DNA of 64,000 nt from Ectothiorhodospiraceae bacterium (GTDB lineage Bacteria; Pseudomonadota; Gammaproteobacteria; Nitrococcales; Aquisalimonadaceae): NCBI GenBank assembly GCA_020831845.1, contig JAFIFV010000058.1, positions 1 to 64,000 on the forward strand, read 5' to 3'. A model generated the notes under the pieces. The model saw nothing but the letters and a program-made list of their open reading frames with translations, was not told the origin of the DNA and searched no databases. This document shows positions 1-11,100 of this stretch, piece by piece. Each line of letters starts with the position of its first letter. The first letter of the stretch is position 1. A program made the translations under genes and the position numbers.

Positions 1-70
1 GTCGCAAGCCACCACAGGTAGAACCACTACCTGCGGCACCTTGCTCCTGGCCACGAACGAAAACCGGTCT

Positions 71-106
71 CGAGCGCGACAGCGCGAATACTTCAGCGCT
101 CCCTTA
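71..106 (+). repeat. Copy 1 of a degenerate 36-bp intergenic repeat (cgagCGCGACagcgcgaatACTTCAGCGCTcCCTTa)
   Basis: Ungapped alignment with copies at 13426-13461, 33799-33834 and 25811-25846 (minus); 18 of 36 positions invariant in all four. Confidence 0.6.
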
Positions 107-136
107 AGGAGCCTCTGATAGATCAGAGGCTCCTTA
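105..136 (-). terminator. Perfect 14-bp stem, 4-nt loop hairpin that includes the pbpC stop codon
   Basis: TAAGGAGCCTCTGA-TAGA-TCAGAGGCTCCTTA; the pbpC TAA lies at 134-136; no clear T-tract. Confidence 0.6.
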
Positions 137-2329
137 ACGCACCGTTATCAGTACCGGGCGGGACCGTTCCGGGCGGAACGGCGACTCCACGTGGAAGGCA
201 TAACGACCCGCCTCCATGGGCCACTGGAACGCCTGGTCGGGGGCGAGTACTGCCTGCGGCCGGCCGTTCACGTACCACACCAGTTGGTCGATACCCGGAT
301 CGACCTCGGCCCACAGGCGTATGCGATCCAGCCCCTCGGGCGTTTCCGGATTGCGGAAATACACGGTGCCGGTGGCGGGCGAGGCGATGCGCAGTGACAG
401 TTCACGACGTTCCACCAGATCCCGCTCCGGCAGCGGGGCCAAGGTCGCCGTCGCAATGCCCTCCTCGTGCGCAGCCCGCACCCATTCGGTCGTCACCGCC
501 GGACACCGGGTCAAGTCCCTGGAACCGGTGTGCAGGCAGAGCGAAACCGGGGCGTAGCCCTCCGGCGGCGGGAATGCCCGCGCCTGGCGCGGAGCGCCGG
601 GCAAGGCATAGAGCCCCAACAGCACCTCCCGGGCCAGCTCGGCAGCCGCACTGCCGCGCATGCCATCGTGCATTGGTGCGCCGTCACTGCGTCCCGCCCA
701 CACGCCGACCACATAGTCACGCGTGTAGACCACCGTCCAGGCATCGCGGAAGTCCTGGCTGGTTCCTGTTTTCACAGCCGCGGGGAACGGGTATTCCAAT
801 GCCCCCATGCGGGAGAAGCTCGGCAGACGTACCATGGGATCCGACAGGAAGGCGGTGACCAGCCGGGTGCTGTCGGCCCCCAGCATCCGGGCCGTCGGTT
901 CTTCCGGCGGGGCGTCCCGCAGCCAGCGCAGCGGCTGCAGTTGCCCGTCGTTGGCGAGAATACCGAAGGCCTGTACCACGTCGCGCAGCGTCACGTGCAG
1001 CGTACCCAGCGTCAGGCCGGCCCCGTAGTGCTCCGCCGGTCTTGCATCATGATGCAGGCCGGCCTGCTCCAGAAACCGGTAACTGGTCTCCAGGCCCACC
1101 TCCTGCACCAGCTGCGCCGCGGGCACGTTGCGGGAGTTGGCCAGGGCCTGGCGCGGCAGCATGGGACCGAGGAACAGCCTGTCGGCGTTGCGGACCCCGG
1201 ACGCTTCCCTGGCGCGGTCCCAGAGTATGGTGTCCGGCCGGATGACCTGTCGCTCCAGCGCCAGCGCGTAGACCAGCGGCTTCAACACCGAACCCGGCGA
1301 GCGCGGCCGGCGCGTATAATCCAGGGAGCCTCCGCTCGCATCGAAGTAATCCCCGGAGCCCACCAGCGCCCGCACCGCCATGGTCTCCCGGTCCACCGCC
1401 ATGACGGCCACATGTTGCACGGCCTGCTCGGCATGGGCATGCAGCCAGCGCTGGCTGGCCCGATAGGCCATCTGCTGGCTGGGAAGATGCAACGACGTCA
1501 CCGCCACTCCCGCCGGCCGTGCAGACCACTGCAGTTGCCGCTCCAGTTCGAGAATGGCGTGCAGCCCGCCCGCCGGTCGCTGCGGCCGGGATCGGAGGCC
1601 AAGCCGGCCGATCTGGCGTTCGGCCAGCTCCAGCTCTGCCGCGTCTATCACGTCAAGCGCGTGCAGGGCGTGCAGGATGCGCGCACCCCGGGCGGCAGCC
1701 TGCTCGTGCCCGCCGGGACGGACTGGGTTCAGCCGATGGGGGGCATGCGGGATGGCGGACAGGTAGGCGATCTCGGCCCAGCTCAGGTCGTCCACCGGCT
1801 TGTCCAGGTACCACTGGGCCGCATGGCCGATACCGTGGCTGCCGTTCCCGTAAGGCACCAGGCGCAGATACTGCAGCAGGACGGCCTCGCGCCCGTAGCG
1901 CAGGGTGAGAAACAGGGCGGTCAGCGCTTCCATGCTCTTGTTGCCCAGCGTGCGTGGGGCCGGGTTCTGCAGGCGGGCCACCTGCATGGCGATGGTGGAC
2001 GCCCCGGAATGCACGCAACCACAGCGCAGGTTCTGCCAGGCCGCCCGCAGCAGGGCCAGGGGATCCACGCCCGGATGGCTGTGGAAGCGCCCGTCCTCCA
2101 GCGCCAGAGTGGCCGCCGCGACCCGCTCGGGCACCCGCTGCAGCGGCCAGTAGCCGTGATCTCCCGGCGCCGGCCCGCCGACATCCGCCAGGTAGCTGCC
2201 GTGACGATCGGTCAGCAGATGACTGGCCGGCGGCTCGGTCAGCTCGGCCCGCTGCCAGGCTGCCACCAGCGGCGGCAGAAGCGCGGCCGCCAGGACCAGC
2301 AGCGCGACGCTAGCGGCTTTCCGCACCAT
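134..2329 (-). CDS. pbpC: Penicillin-binding protein 1C (glycosyltransferase + transpeptidase + C-terminal BiPBP_C-like domain)
   Basis: ORF 134..2371; GT51 motifs (ALEDGRFHSHPGVDPLALLRA, GASTIAMQVARL), transpeptidase SPGSVLKPLVYALAL and KTGTSQDFRDAW. Internal Met at 2329 (MVRKAASVALLVLAAALLPP) is preferred as start. Confidence 0.93.
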   Translation of the reverse strand: MVRKAASVALLVLAAALLPPLVAAWQRAELTEPPASHLLTDRHGSYLADVGGPAPGDHGYWPLQRVPERVAAATLALEDGRFHSHPGVDPLALLRAAWQNLRCGCVHSGASTIAMQVARLQNPAPRTLGNKSMEALTALFLTLRYGREAVLLQYLRLVPYGNGSHGIGHAAQWYLDKPVDDLSWAEIAYLSAIPHAPHRLNPVRPGGHEQAAARGARILHALHALDVIDAAELELAERQIGRLGLRSRPQRPAGGLHAILELERQLQWSARPAGVAVTSLHLPSQQMAYRASQRWLHAHAEQAVQHVAVMAVDRETMAVRALVGSGDYFDASGGSLDYTRRPRSPGSVLKPLVYALALERQVIRPDTILWDRAREASGVRNADRLFLGPMLPRQALANSRNVPAAQLVQEVGLETSYRFLEQAGLHHDARPAEHYGAGLTLGTLHVTLRDVVQAFGILANDGQLQPLRWLRDAPPEEPTARMLGADSTRLVTAFLSDPMVRLPSFSRMGALEYPFPAAVKTGTSQDFRDAWTVVYTRDYVVGVWAGRSDGAPMHDGMRGSAAAELAREVLLGLYALPGAPRQARAFPPPEGYAPVSLCLHTGSRDLTRCPAVTTEWVRAAHEEGIATATLAPLPERDLVERRELSLRIASPATGTVYFRNPETPEGLDRIRLWAEVDPGIDQLVWYVNGRPQAVLAPDQAFQWPMEAGRYAFHVESPFRPERSRPVLITVR

Positions 2330-5300
2330 CCGACTCCACCTGCTCCCGGATGATCTGGATGGCCGCTCCATGACTCTGGCCGCGCACTGCCTCCTGATAC
2401 ATCAGCTCGGCCACCGCCGGGGGCTGGGTGTACTGCCCGGGAATCTGCGCGCGCAAGCGGAAGGCGAAGTCGTAGCTGCCCGCGGGCAGCGTTTCGTAGT
2501 AGAAGGCCACCTGGTGGTCATGGTAGGCGACGTAGTCGGGCGGCCGGCTCAGGGGCCGGGACGGCGTCGCTTCCGGCGGGGCGGTTTCCAGCGTCGGGTT
2601 CAGCGGCTCCATGCCCGCGGCGAGCGGCATGACCACCGCCACGTGGTGACGCTCTTCCGGATTGACCAGCGTCAACCGGTCTTCCACCACCTCGCCGACG
2701 GCAAAATCCACCACCCGGCCCGGCGAATCCAGCGCGACAACACGTTCCCGGTCCCGGACGACGCGAACCAGGCGCCGATCCACGGCGAAGCCTCTGGCAT
2801 GAGACGCGGCCTGCGAACCCGGTGCTGCGGGCACGTGACTTTGCCGCAGCAGCACGCCCAGCGGCTGGTCGCCGTCCTGGCTGAGTTGCAGCGGGCCGCC
2901 GTGTTCCAGCGGCAGACGCAGCAGCGGTGCCTCCGAACCCAGACGCTGCCGCCGTTGGCCGTCTTCCTGCGCAATGACGACCGTCACGTCGGCGCCCGCC
3001 GGATCGATGCGGGTCAGGCTCTCCGACAATGCCACGATGGCCTCCGCGTTGCTGTTGGTCGTCCCCCAGCCGTTGCCCCGGCCGAGTTGCACCAGGATGT
3101 CCACCAGCGCCTGCTCTCTCTCCGCCGCTCCGCCCGAGGCCTGCACCGCCTGCAGGACCTGGGCGATGGTGCGGGTCTCGGAGGGAAGTATCACCGGTGA
3201 ACGGTCCGTGGCCTGCTCGCGAAGACCGGCGTAGATCTCCTCGCCATCGTGCAGGCGGAAAATCAGGCTGCCCCACAGCATCTCGTTCAGGCGTTGCAGC
3301 ATGGCCTGTCCGGGGTTGCTCTCGGAGGCCAGCGCACGGGTGACGCGGGCGCTGGATTCGGTGTCCAGGAATTGGGTGCGCCGCGCCAGCTCCGCGGCAT
3401 AGCCGCTGTCCAGCTCGCCGTCGGCAGCCAGCGCCGTCAACGCCATGGTGCGCTCCAGGTAACGGCTGTAATAGCGGCCATGGCCGCCGCGCAGGCCCCG
3501 CCGCAGCGCGTTCTTCACCCGCTGTCGAAGTACCGGGTCAACGGTGAAGCCGGCCGCCTCGGCCTCGATCATCAGGTGCAGCGCCCAGGCGGTGACCGCC
3601 ACGTTGCCGTGGCGGGCGCCGGGCCAGAAGCCGATGGAACCGTCCTCCGCCGCGGCATCGGCCAGATAGGCCAGCGTGCCGTTGACATGGTGGTCCAGCA
3701 ACGCCGTCCCCTGCTCCGGATACAGCAGGCTCAGCAGTTCCCGCGCCGCCAGCAGGGCACGTGCCCTGCTGATGCGCTGCTCCGCGCATCCATGGGGATA
3801 GTGCAGCAGGTAATTCAACCCCGCGGCCGTCTCCAGCACGCCGGCCTGCCGCGACAGCAGCAAGGACCGCTGCAGGCTGCGTTCCCGTACCGGCTCGTCG
3901 ATGCCGTCCAGCGCGAGTGTCTCGCCGGGGCCGAGCCGCCGGCTCAGGACCGTACGGACCGCTTCGCGATCCGGGTACAGGGGCAGGTTCACGGAGAAGG
4001 CGTCACCGGCGCCGTCCGACTGCCGGCGGACACCCACCGTGATGCCGACATCGGGCCGTCGGGACGGGGCCTGCGGCCCGTGTTCCGGCATCGGCACCGA
4101 GACCGGGTATTCGATGCGGTGGGCACCGGTCCCCGGCCAGCGGAACTGCTGCTCCGCGGCCGAGCCGGCCTCCAGCCCGCGGAGTTCCAGCACCGCCTCG
4201 CCGGCGCCGGATTCGCCGTCCACCACCCTGCTGGTCGCGGACAGCGTGAACCGGTCACCATAGCGCAGGAACCGCGGCAGCGACGGTTGCACGATCACCG
4301 GCAAGCGCACGGCCATTCGGCCGGTGCCGTGGCCGAAGCGGTCCGGGCCGGCGACTGCCTTGGCCCGCAGCATGAAATTGGTGAGGTCATCCGGCAAGGT
4401 GATGGTCACGCTGGCCGTGCCGTCCGTGCCCACGGCAATGCCATGCTCGAAATACGGCACGGACTCGAACCGCTCCCGCACCGTGAGACCGTCCAGTATC
4501 TGCTGGGCACTGTCCATGCGGGCGGCGGCATCGCCGCCAGGCTCGGTGAGAAAGGGCAAGGTCCCCACGGCGCGGTTGCGTGTATCCCGGATGGCCGTCC
4601 GCACGGGGCGCTCGCGAATGAAATCGCGCAGCGGGTCCAGCGGCTGTTCCTCGCCGAGGGCAAGCACCGCCTGATCCACCAGCCAGAGACTGACCCGGCC
4701 GGCCAGCGGCCTGCCCTCGCGATCGGAGAGACGGATGCGCAGGGTCACATCCTCGCCGGGCCGGGTCTGCGCCGGGTACTCCAGCGCCACCTCCAGACGG
4801 TGGTCGTCGTCCGCCACCGTCACCGTGGCGGTCGCCGCCATGGTGACCGGCTTGCCCAGGTCCAGTCCGTGACGGTCGACCGGTCCGGCTCCCTCCAGCC
4901 GGCCGCGCATCAGCACGAAATGCACCGGCACGCCGGGCATGAAATCCCGGGTCACCGGCAACTCGAAAACCGCCTTGCCGTTCTCCACCGCCAGCCAGTG
5001 ATAGCTGTTGCTGCCATCCGGGCGCTCCACCATCGCAAGCACACTGGCGGCGGCCATCGGGCTCTGCAGGATGAAGCGGGCCGTGTCGCCGGGCGCATAG
5101 CGGTCGCGCTCGGTGGCCACATCAAAGGTGGCGGCCGGCGGCCGGGGCCAGGTGGCGCGGCTTTCACCGTTGTTGAACAGGTCCAGTTCCACGTGCTGGC
5201 TGCGGCCGAGGGCATCCCGGGCGGAGACTTCCAGCACGTAGACACCGGTATCGTCCAGCGGCAGGCTGAACGCCAGCGGCTCCGCGGCGCTGGTCAACGT

Positions 5301-8156
5301 GCGCTCCGCCAGCGGCTCGTCGACGACCTCGGTGCGATAGGCCGGCTCGCCGTCCGTGAAGTCCGAGGCCTGCAGCCGGGCCGCCCAGCGGCGCCGGATC
5401 AACCGCACCGTGATCTCTTCGCCGGCAATCAGCTCCTCGTCGGGGCCCACCATGATCACCGAGGCATCCAGCGTGTCCGCGCGCTCCAGGTAGCGCGGCG
5501 CCTTCAGCCCCAGCACGAACGGCGGCAGCGCCAGCACGTCCAGCGTATCCGTCACCGTCTGGTCGTCGTCTCCGACCACGGTGGCCTCGAACACATAGCG
5601 GCGAGGCTGGGCCGTGGGCTCACGCGTGGGATCCACGGCCAGGGCGGCCACGCCGTCACCGTCGGTGCGTCCCTCCTCCGACAGCGCGGGCCGGGACTCG
5701 AACCGGGCCATGCCCGAGTAGCGGGCATCGGAGGAAAACAGATAGCCATCCCGGCCACGGGGTTGCCAGCGATAGGGAAACTGGGTCACCCGCCAGCGCA
5801 CCGGACGCTCCCGAACCATGCCGCCGGCATAGTATTCGGCATCCAGCCGCACCTGGAAGGGTCGATCCATGGGCGTCCGCGCCGGGCCGTCCAGCCGCAC
5901 TTCGAAGCGCGGGATGCGGTAGGCGGTGCGCTCCACCGTCACCGTGCCGCAGGGCTGCAAGCGCTGTTCGCTGCCGTAGCTGGCGGTGATGCGGTATTCG
6001 CCGGTGGCCTGGGTGTGTTCGTCGAACAGGCTGTAGAAGCCACCGTGGTCGTCCAGTTCGGGCCGGTAGCGCCACTCGCTGCCATCCGGCCCGGTAACCA
6101 CCAGGCTGACGCGGTTAGGCCGGTTCTCGATTTTCCCCCGGTGCACCTGACGCAGATAGCCGGCCATGTGCATGGCCTCATCCGGCCGGTACACCGGCCG
6201 CTCGGTGTACAGATGGCAGCGCCAGTCCGGCGATTCCGGACGCCCCGCCAGCGCGGCGGGGGATGCCACCCATTGCAGCCAGCCGCCCTCCCGGGCCAGA
6301 TTGCCGCGGAAGTAGCGCTCCGGCGGGCTGGAGCGGACATCCACCACCAGTGTGTCGTCGCCGTGGGTGACCACGATCCGCTCCGGCGGCAGTTCACCCC
6401 GGCCCGGGCGCGGCTGCCAGACATAGGCCCCGGACCGGTCGGTGAGGCCGTCGGCACGGTTCACCAGCAACTGGCCCGGCTGCCGCCGGGCGTCGCCGGC
6501 ATCCACCCGCACCCGTGCCCCTGCCACCGGTTCGCCGCTGCGCAGCGAGGTGACCATGAAGCGGATCTGCCGCTCCTCTTCCACCACCGTCAACGAGAGG
6601 TCGGTGACCTGCAGGCGCACCCAGTGACGCTGATCGCTGTCGTCCAGTCGCCGCAGACCCACCAGGTAGGTTCCGGGCCGGCCTTCGCCGGCGATCCGGT
6701 CCAGATGCCCGGACAGATCCAGACCGAACCGTGCCACGCCCTGGTGATCCCCCAGCGGCAACCGCACCAGCTCGGAGACGCTGGGCGAGCCCAATGCGTG
6801 GATGCGGGCGGCCAGCGCCTGGGGATCCATGCGCAACTGCGCCCGCGCCCCCGGCTCCTCGCCCGGGCCGGGCGGCCGTGCGTCATCGCTGACGACCACG
6901 GGGCTGTCCACATAGGGCCAGAAATCCAGGTCCTCCGGATCCACGGCATGGATGCGCAGATCCACCCGGCTGTCGCCCCGGCCACGCAACGGCAGCATCC
7001 GCGGACCATGGCGCTCCATCAGCACCCGCCCCTCGCCACCATTGACCGACAGGAAATCCTGCGGCGCGGGAAATGCGAAATGCAGGCTGCTGGCACCGCC
7101 CAGCTCCAGCGGCCGGCCGTGCACGTCCTCCAGGCCGGCGGGGGTGACCGTCATCCGGTAGACGGTGTCAGACCGGAAATCGCCGCTGACGCGCAGACGG
7201 TTACCCGCCACCCGGTAGCTGAGGCCGTCCACGGCCGGCTCGAAACTCATCAGGTTGCGGCCCTGCACCGGATCCACCGGTGCCGGTTCTTCGGTGAAAT
7301 GCACGTCCAGCGAGCGGTGTTCCTGCCGACACAGCGTCACATCCTCCGCCGGATAGGCGGTACCCTCCTGGGTCACCGCCCGCAGGGACTGGGGACAGCC
7401 GAAACTGACCGGGCGGAACGGCCGCCGGGTGCGGAAATCGATGGTCTGGAAGGCCTGCTCGGCGGCGTCATCCAGCGAAAGGCGCAGCCGGACCACCGCG
7501 CGCATGCCCTCGCCCACGGGGTCCTGCAGCCGGAGACGGTAGCGGGCCGGTGCAGCGCGGTCCGCCCGCTCCAGGGCCTGGAGACTGAAAGCCTCGCTGC
7601 CCAGCGTCCGCAGCGGCTCGGCATCGATTCCGGGCTGGCGGTAGACATCCACGCGAATCATCCGGGCCAGGTCGTCTTCGGCCACGGGTTCTCGGAAACC
7701 GAGGATGATGGTATCCACCGGCGGCAGGTTGTCGGCACCATCGGCGGGCAGGCTGAGTATGGCCGGGGCCATCAGCGTGGACAGCGTCCGGCGGTGGTCG
7801 CCCACCTGCCAGCGGATCCCGGCCAGCGCCGGCCAGGGATCGACCGGCCGGAACTGCAGCGTCCGCGCATCCAGCCAGCGGTAGACGCCGGGGTGCTCGG
7901 GCGTCAGATGCACATGGCGTTCGGGCTCGGTTTCCAGCCCTCCTTCCGCGGGGCCGCGATCCTCGTCGAAGAAGATGGTGACCGGGTCCCAGGCCCGCAG
8001 AAACCGTTCGGGAACCATCACCGCGCCGTCCGGCCGCGCCGGCACCGCGTCGGCCAGCGCCGGGGCGCAGACCAGGGCGAACAGCAACAGCAGCGCCAGG
8101 CCGACGAGCTGCCGGCAGAGGCGGGGCCTTCGAGGGAAGAATCCTGTTGCTCGCAT
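2310..8156 (-). CDS. Alpha-2-macroglobulin family protein (YfhM-like), thioester CxEQ motif intact
   Basis: 1948 aa; signal peptide; MG/A2M domain text; YPHGCAEQRISRA thioester motif encoded at about 3777-3788; adjacent to pbpC as in E. coli yfhM-pbpC. Confidence 0.92.
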   Translation of the reverse strand: MRATGFFPRRPRLCRQLVGLALLLLFALVCAPALADAVPARPDGAVMVPERFLRAWDPVTIFFDEDRGPAEGGLETEPERHVHLTPEHPGVYRWLDARTLQFRPVDPWPALAGIRWQVGDHRRTLSTLMAPAILSLPADGADNLPPVDTIILGFREPVAEDDLARMIRVDVYRQPGIDAEPLRTLGSEAFSLQALERADRAAPARYRLRLQDPVGEGMRAVVRLRLSLDDAAEQAFQTIDFRTRRPFRPVSFGCPQSLRAVTQEGTAYPAEDVTLCRQEHRSLDVHFTEEPAPVDPVQGRNLMSFEPAVDGLSYRVAGNRLRVSGDFRSDTVYRMTVTPAGLEDVHGRPLELGGASSLHFAFPAPQDFLSVNGGEGRVLMERHGPRMLPLRGRGDSRVDLRIHAVDPEDLDFWPYVDSPVVVSDDARPPGPGEEPGARAQLRMDPQALAARIHALGSPSVSELVRLPLGDHQGVARFGLDLSGHLDRIAGEGRPGTYLVGLRRLDDSDQRHWVRLQVTDLSLTVVEEERQIRFMVTSLRSGEPVAGARVRVDAGDARRQPGQLLVNRADGLTDRSGAYVWQPRPGRGELPPERIVVTHGDDTLVVDVRSSPPERYFRGNLAREGGWLQWVASPAALAGRPESPDWRCHLYTERPVYRPDEAMHMAGYLRQVHRGKIENRPNRVSLVVTGPDGSEWRYRPELDDHGGFYSLFDEHTQATGEYRITASYGSEQRLQPCGTVTVERTAYRIPRFEVRLDGPARTPMDRPFQVRLDAEYYAGGMVRERPVRWRVTQFPYRWQPRGRDGYLFSSDARYSGMARFESRPALSEEGRTDGDGVAALAVDPTREPTAQPRRYVFEATVVGDDDQTVTDTLDVLALPPFVLGLKAPRYLERADTLDASVIMVGPDEELIAGEEITVRLIRRRWAARLQASDFTDGEPAYRTEVVDEPLAERTLTSAAEPLAFSLPLDDTGVYVLEVSARDALGRSQHVELDLFNNGESRATWPRPPAATFDVATERDRYAPGDTARFILQSPMAAASVLAMVERPDGSNSYHWLAVENGKAVFELPVTRDFMPGVPVHFVLMRGRLEGAGPVDRHGLDLGKPVTMAATATVTVADDDHRLEVALEYPAQTRPGEDVTLRIRLSDREGRPLAGRVSLWLVDQAVLALGEEQPLDPLRDFIRERPVRTAIRDTRNRAVGTLPFLTEPGGDAAARMDSAQQILDGLTVRERFESVPYFEHGIAVGTDGTASVTITLPDDLTNFMLRAKAVAGPDRFGHGTGRMAVRLPVIVQPSLPRFLRYGDRFTLSATSRVVDGESGAGEAVLELRGLEAGSAAEQQFRWPGTGAHRIEYPVSVPMPEHGPQAPSRRPDVGITVGVRRQSDGAGDAFSVNLPLYPDREAVRTVLSRRLGPGETLALDGIDEPVRERSLQRSLLLSRQAGVLETAAGLNYLLHYPHGCAEQRISRARALLAARELLSLLYPEQGTALLDHHVNGTLAYLADAAAEDGSIGFWPGARHGNVAVTAWALHLMIEAEAAGFTVDPVLRQRVKNALRRGLRGGHGRYYSRYLERTMALTALAADGELDSGYAAELARRTQFLDTESSARVTRALASESNPGQAMLQRLNEMLWGSLIFRLHDGEEIYAGLREQATDRSPVILPSETRTIAQVLQAVQASGGAAEREQALVDILVQLGRGNGWGTTNSNAEAIVALSESLTRIDPAGADVTVVIAQEDGQRRQRLGSEAPLLRLPLEHGGPLQLSQDGDQPLGVLLRQSHVPAAPGSQAASHARGFAVDRRLVRVVRDRERVVALDSPGRVVDFAVGEVVEDRLTLVNPEERHHVAVVMPLAAGMEPLNPTLETAPPEATPSRPLSRPPDYVAYHDHQVAFYYETLPAGSYDFAFRLRAQIPGQYTQPPAVAELMYQEAVRGQSHGAAIQIIREQVESDGAESR

Positions 8157-8159
8157 TCC

Positions 8160-11100
8160 TTACTCCTGTCCCTGGCCGCTGAGCCGCCGACGCACCTCGT
8201 CCGGAACCAGATCCTCCGGTGCTTCCGAACCCACCAGCGCGGCGCGCACCAGCACCGGCGCCTGATCCGGCGGCAGGTGGGCAATCAGGTAATAGTTCCC
8301 GGCCGGCAGGTCCCGATGCAGTTGCACGACGCCCTCGCCCAGCACCTCGCCGTGGGCGTCCATCAGGCGCCCCTGCACCACGTCCTGGTCCGCCCGCAGG
8401 CCGACGCCCACGGTGCGCTCCTCGTCCAGCCGGAAGCCGAACACCCGGCTTTCGCCCGGCGCAAGCCGCACGGGCTCACCCAGCCCTTCCGGCATGGGGT
8501 CGGCGGATGCCAGCCGCCATTCCGGCACCCCGCCTGTGCCGGCCAGCGCGAAGCGCAGCCGGTGCTCGCCGGCAGGAAGCAATACATCGACCGGATGGGC
8601 GGCATCCAGCCAGTAATCCCCCCTCTCGCCGACTCGGGCCACGGCCGCAGCCGGGCTGCGCAGGCCCAGCAGCGCCGGCGTGGCGGTGCTGATCGTTGCC
8701 GCTTCCGTCCACTCCGGGCCATCGTCAGCCTCGATCCAGACGCCGTAGGCCCCGGTGCCGTGGGCGAGATGCAATCTTCCCCTCGAGGCGTTTCCCACGG
8801 CGATCATCCCGTTCGCCGACCGGATCATCCGGCCGTCGCCGGTCAGCATGTAGGCGAGACCCAGATCGCCACCGAGGCGGATGACGGCATCGGGTTCCAG
8901 GCCGCTCACCGACACGATGCGTTCGCCGCGGTGGCCCTCGGCCAGATGCAGCATCCGGCCTGGCTCCAGGTGGCGGTGTGCGCCAGCCGGCAGCAGAGAC
9001 AGGCTGATCCCGGCGCTGCTCTCACCGGCGTTGGCCAGCCAGAGCACGCCTCCCCGTACCGGTCCCCGGACCGTGCCGGCGGAAAGACCGGTCCAATGGA
9101 CCTGGCCGTCATTGCCACCGCCGGTGATAGCGGCAATACCTGCCGGCCCGGCCAGCCGCAGTTCATGCGCCGCCCCGTCCGGCAGCACGAACTGCGCCAC
9201 GGTGCCGGCCTCCAGATGAACCTGGCGACGGGCATTCACCGCCAGCGCCCCGTGATCTTCCACGGCCAGTGTGCGTTGCTCCAGGCGCAGCGTTGCGGGC
9301 CGGTCCACGCCGTCGGCCCGCCGCACCTCCAGCAAGGCCACTTCTTCGCCAGGCAGGGCCACCGCCACCGCGCTGCGTCCGGCCACCGTCCACCGGCTGT
9401 CGTCGCGCTCCGCGGCGCGAACCACGGGCGCCGGCCCCGCGCTCTCCGCCAGCCAGAGCCGGAAGGTCGTCTCGTTCCCGGCACGGTCGTCGACGGGCAG
9501 TCGCACGGCCGACGCCACCGGAACGTCCAGCCGCTGCCCTGCGCGCAGCCGCGGAGCAGTCAGCGTGACTGGCGCCGGTTCGCGATCACCCACCAGCCAG
9601 AGCACCGGTTCCGTCGCCGGGATCCAGCCCCGGGCGGCCGGGCGGAATACACCTCCCGGATGAGCCCACAGCAGGTCATCGGCGCCCTGCGCCTGTTGCA
9701 GCGTGGCGACCGGCAACCGGCTCGACGCCAGCGTCATGCCGGTACCGGGAACAGCCCGAGGCTGGACCATCAGGGTATCCCCGGCCCCCGGCTCCTCCAG
9801 CAGGCTGTCCGGAGCCGTGCCTACGGCGATCTGAACGGGGGCCTGACCGTCATCCAGCGGCCAGACCTGTAACCGGTGCGGCGCGGCATCCGTGCCCGCA
9901 AGCACCAGCCCGGCCCGGTTGGTACGCCCGGTGACCGTGTGCAGCACCTGCCAGCGGTCGCCTTCCAGCCGCTCCAGGGACAGGCCGTGCGTGCCCCTGG
10001 AGCGGGTCTCGACGAGCAGGGGGTAACCCTGCTCCGGCACGACGTCAGGCAAGGCCAGCGGATAGGCATGCACCTTCCGCTCCTGCTGCTCGGCATCGTC
10101 ACCGGCTGCCAGCGCCGGCTTGTCCCCTCGTTCCAGCCAGGCCAATGCGATGTCGGCCTCGCCATCACGACCATCCGCGGCATTGAGTTCCAGGCTGTAG
10201 CGTCCAGCCGGCAGATGCCGGCTGATCAGGAAGTTCCAGTCGTCCGGCCGGCTGTCGCTGAAGGCCACACGATGACCATCCGCATCCCGCAGGGTGGCCT
10301 CCACATCCAGCCCGGACAGGGACCAGAGCTGCACCATGCCGTCCTCGGCCAGGGACAGCGGCACGGAACCGGGCACAGCGACCCGCCGGCTCTGCCCGAA
10401 CGGCAGTTCACGGGTGCTGACCGCCAGGCGGTAGCTGCGCCGGTCATCCCGGCGGGCGGCGCGGACCAGCAAGCGATGGTCACCGGCTTCCAGGGCATGC
10501 CAGGCCGGCTCCACCGCCCCACGGATGCGGGCGACCGGCCGCCACGCCCGGTCGTCTCGCCGTTGCAGTTCAGCCTCCATGGCCGGGTGCAGATCCACCC
10601 GCACGTCCATGGGCGCGTCCAGCGCGAACTCCCACTGGTCAGGATGACGCTCGCTCTGCCCGTCACCGGGTTCGCGCCAGAGGTGGCTGCGCCGCGCGTT
10701 CAACGGCAACGGATGCGGCCCGTGCCCCTCGGTCTCGACAGCAGGTTCCGGCGGCGCGCGGACCCGGGTGACGGCCCGCGCGGTAACCGCTTGCGGAATC
10801 ACCGTCAGTGTGTGCTCGCCGGGCTCCAGCCGGACGGTCAGCGGCGTGCGGCTGCCGGGAACGATCACGGGCCAGCCATCCGGGCCGTCCAGCTGGATGG
10901 CGAAATCCTGCTCCAGACCGCGCACATGTATACGGTGTGGGCCCGGGCGGCTGACCGGGACGGTGTAGCGGATGGCGCCCTCGGGGCTCAGCGTGGCCCG
11001 GCCCGTGGTATCCGGCGGCAGCAGGCCGCCGTCATCGATCGGGGTGCGCGCCAGGCGCACCGCCATCGGCCCGGCGCTGCGCCCCTGCACGCCTGTCACC

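Noticed and set aside
467-2353. 628-codon plus-strand ORF antisense to pbpC; similar long antisense ORFs at 9876-13256, 14326-16611, 25925-28507 and 30971-32578
   Set aside because: All are mirror frames of strongly supported genes; low-complexity composition and no motifs.
3249-9872. 2207-codon plus-strand ORF antisense to the A2M and 1721-aa genes
   Set aside because: Product lacks recognisable domains, is rich in R/H/Q/P/G typical of shadow frames in GC-rich DNA, and spans two well-supported minus-strand genes.
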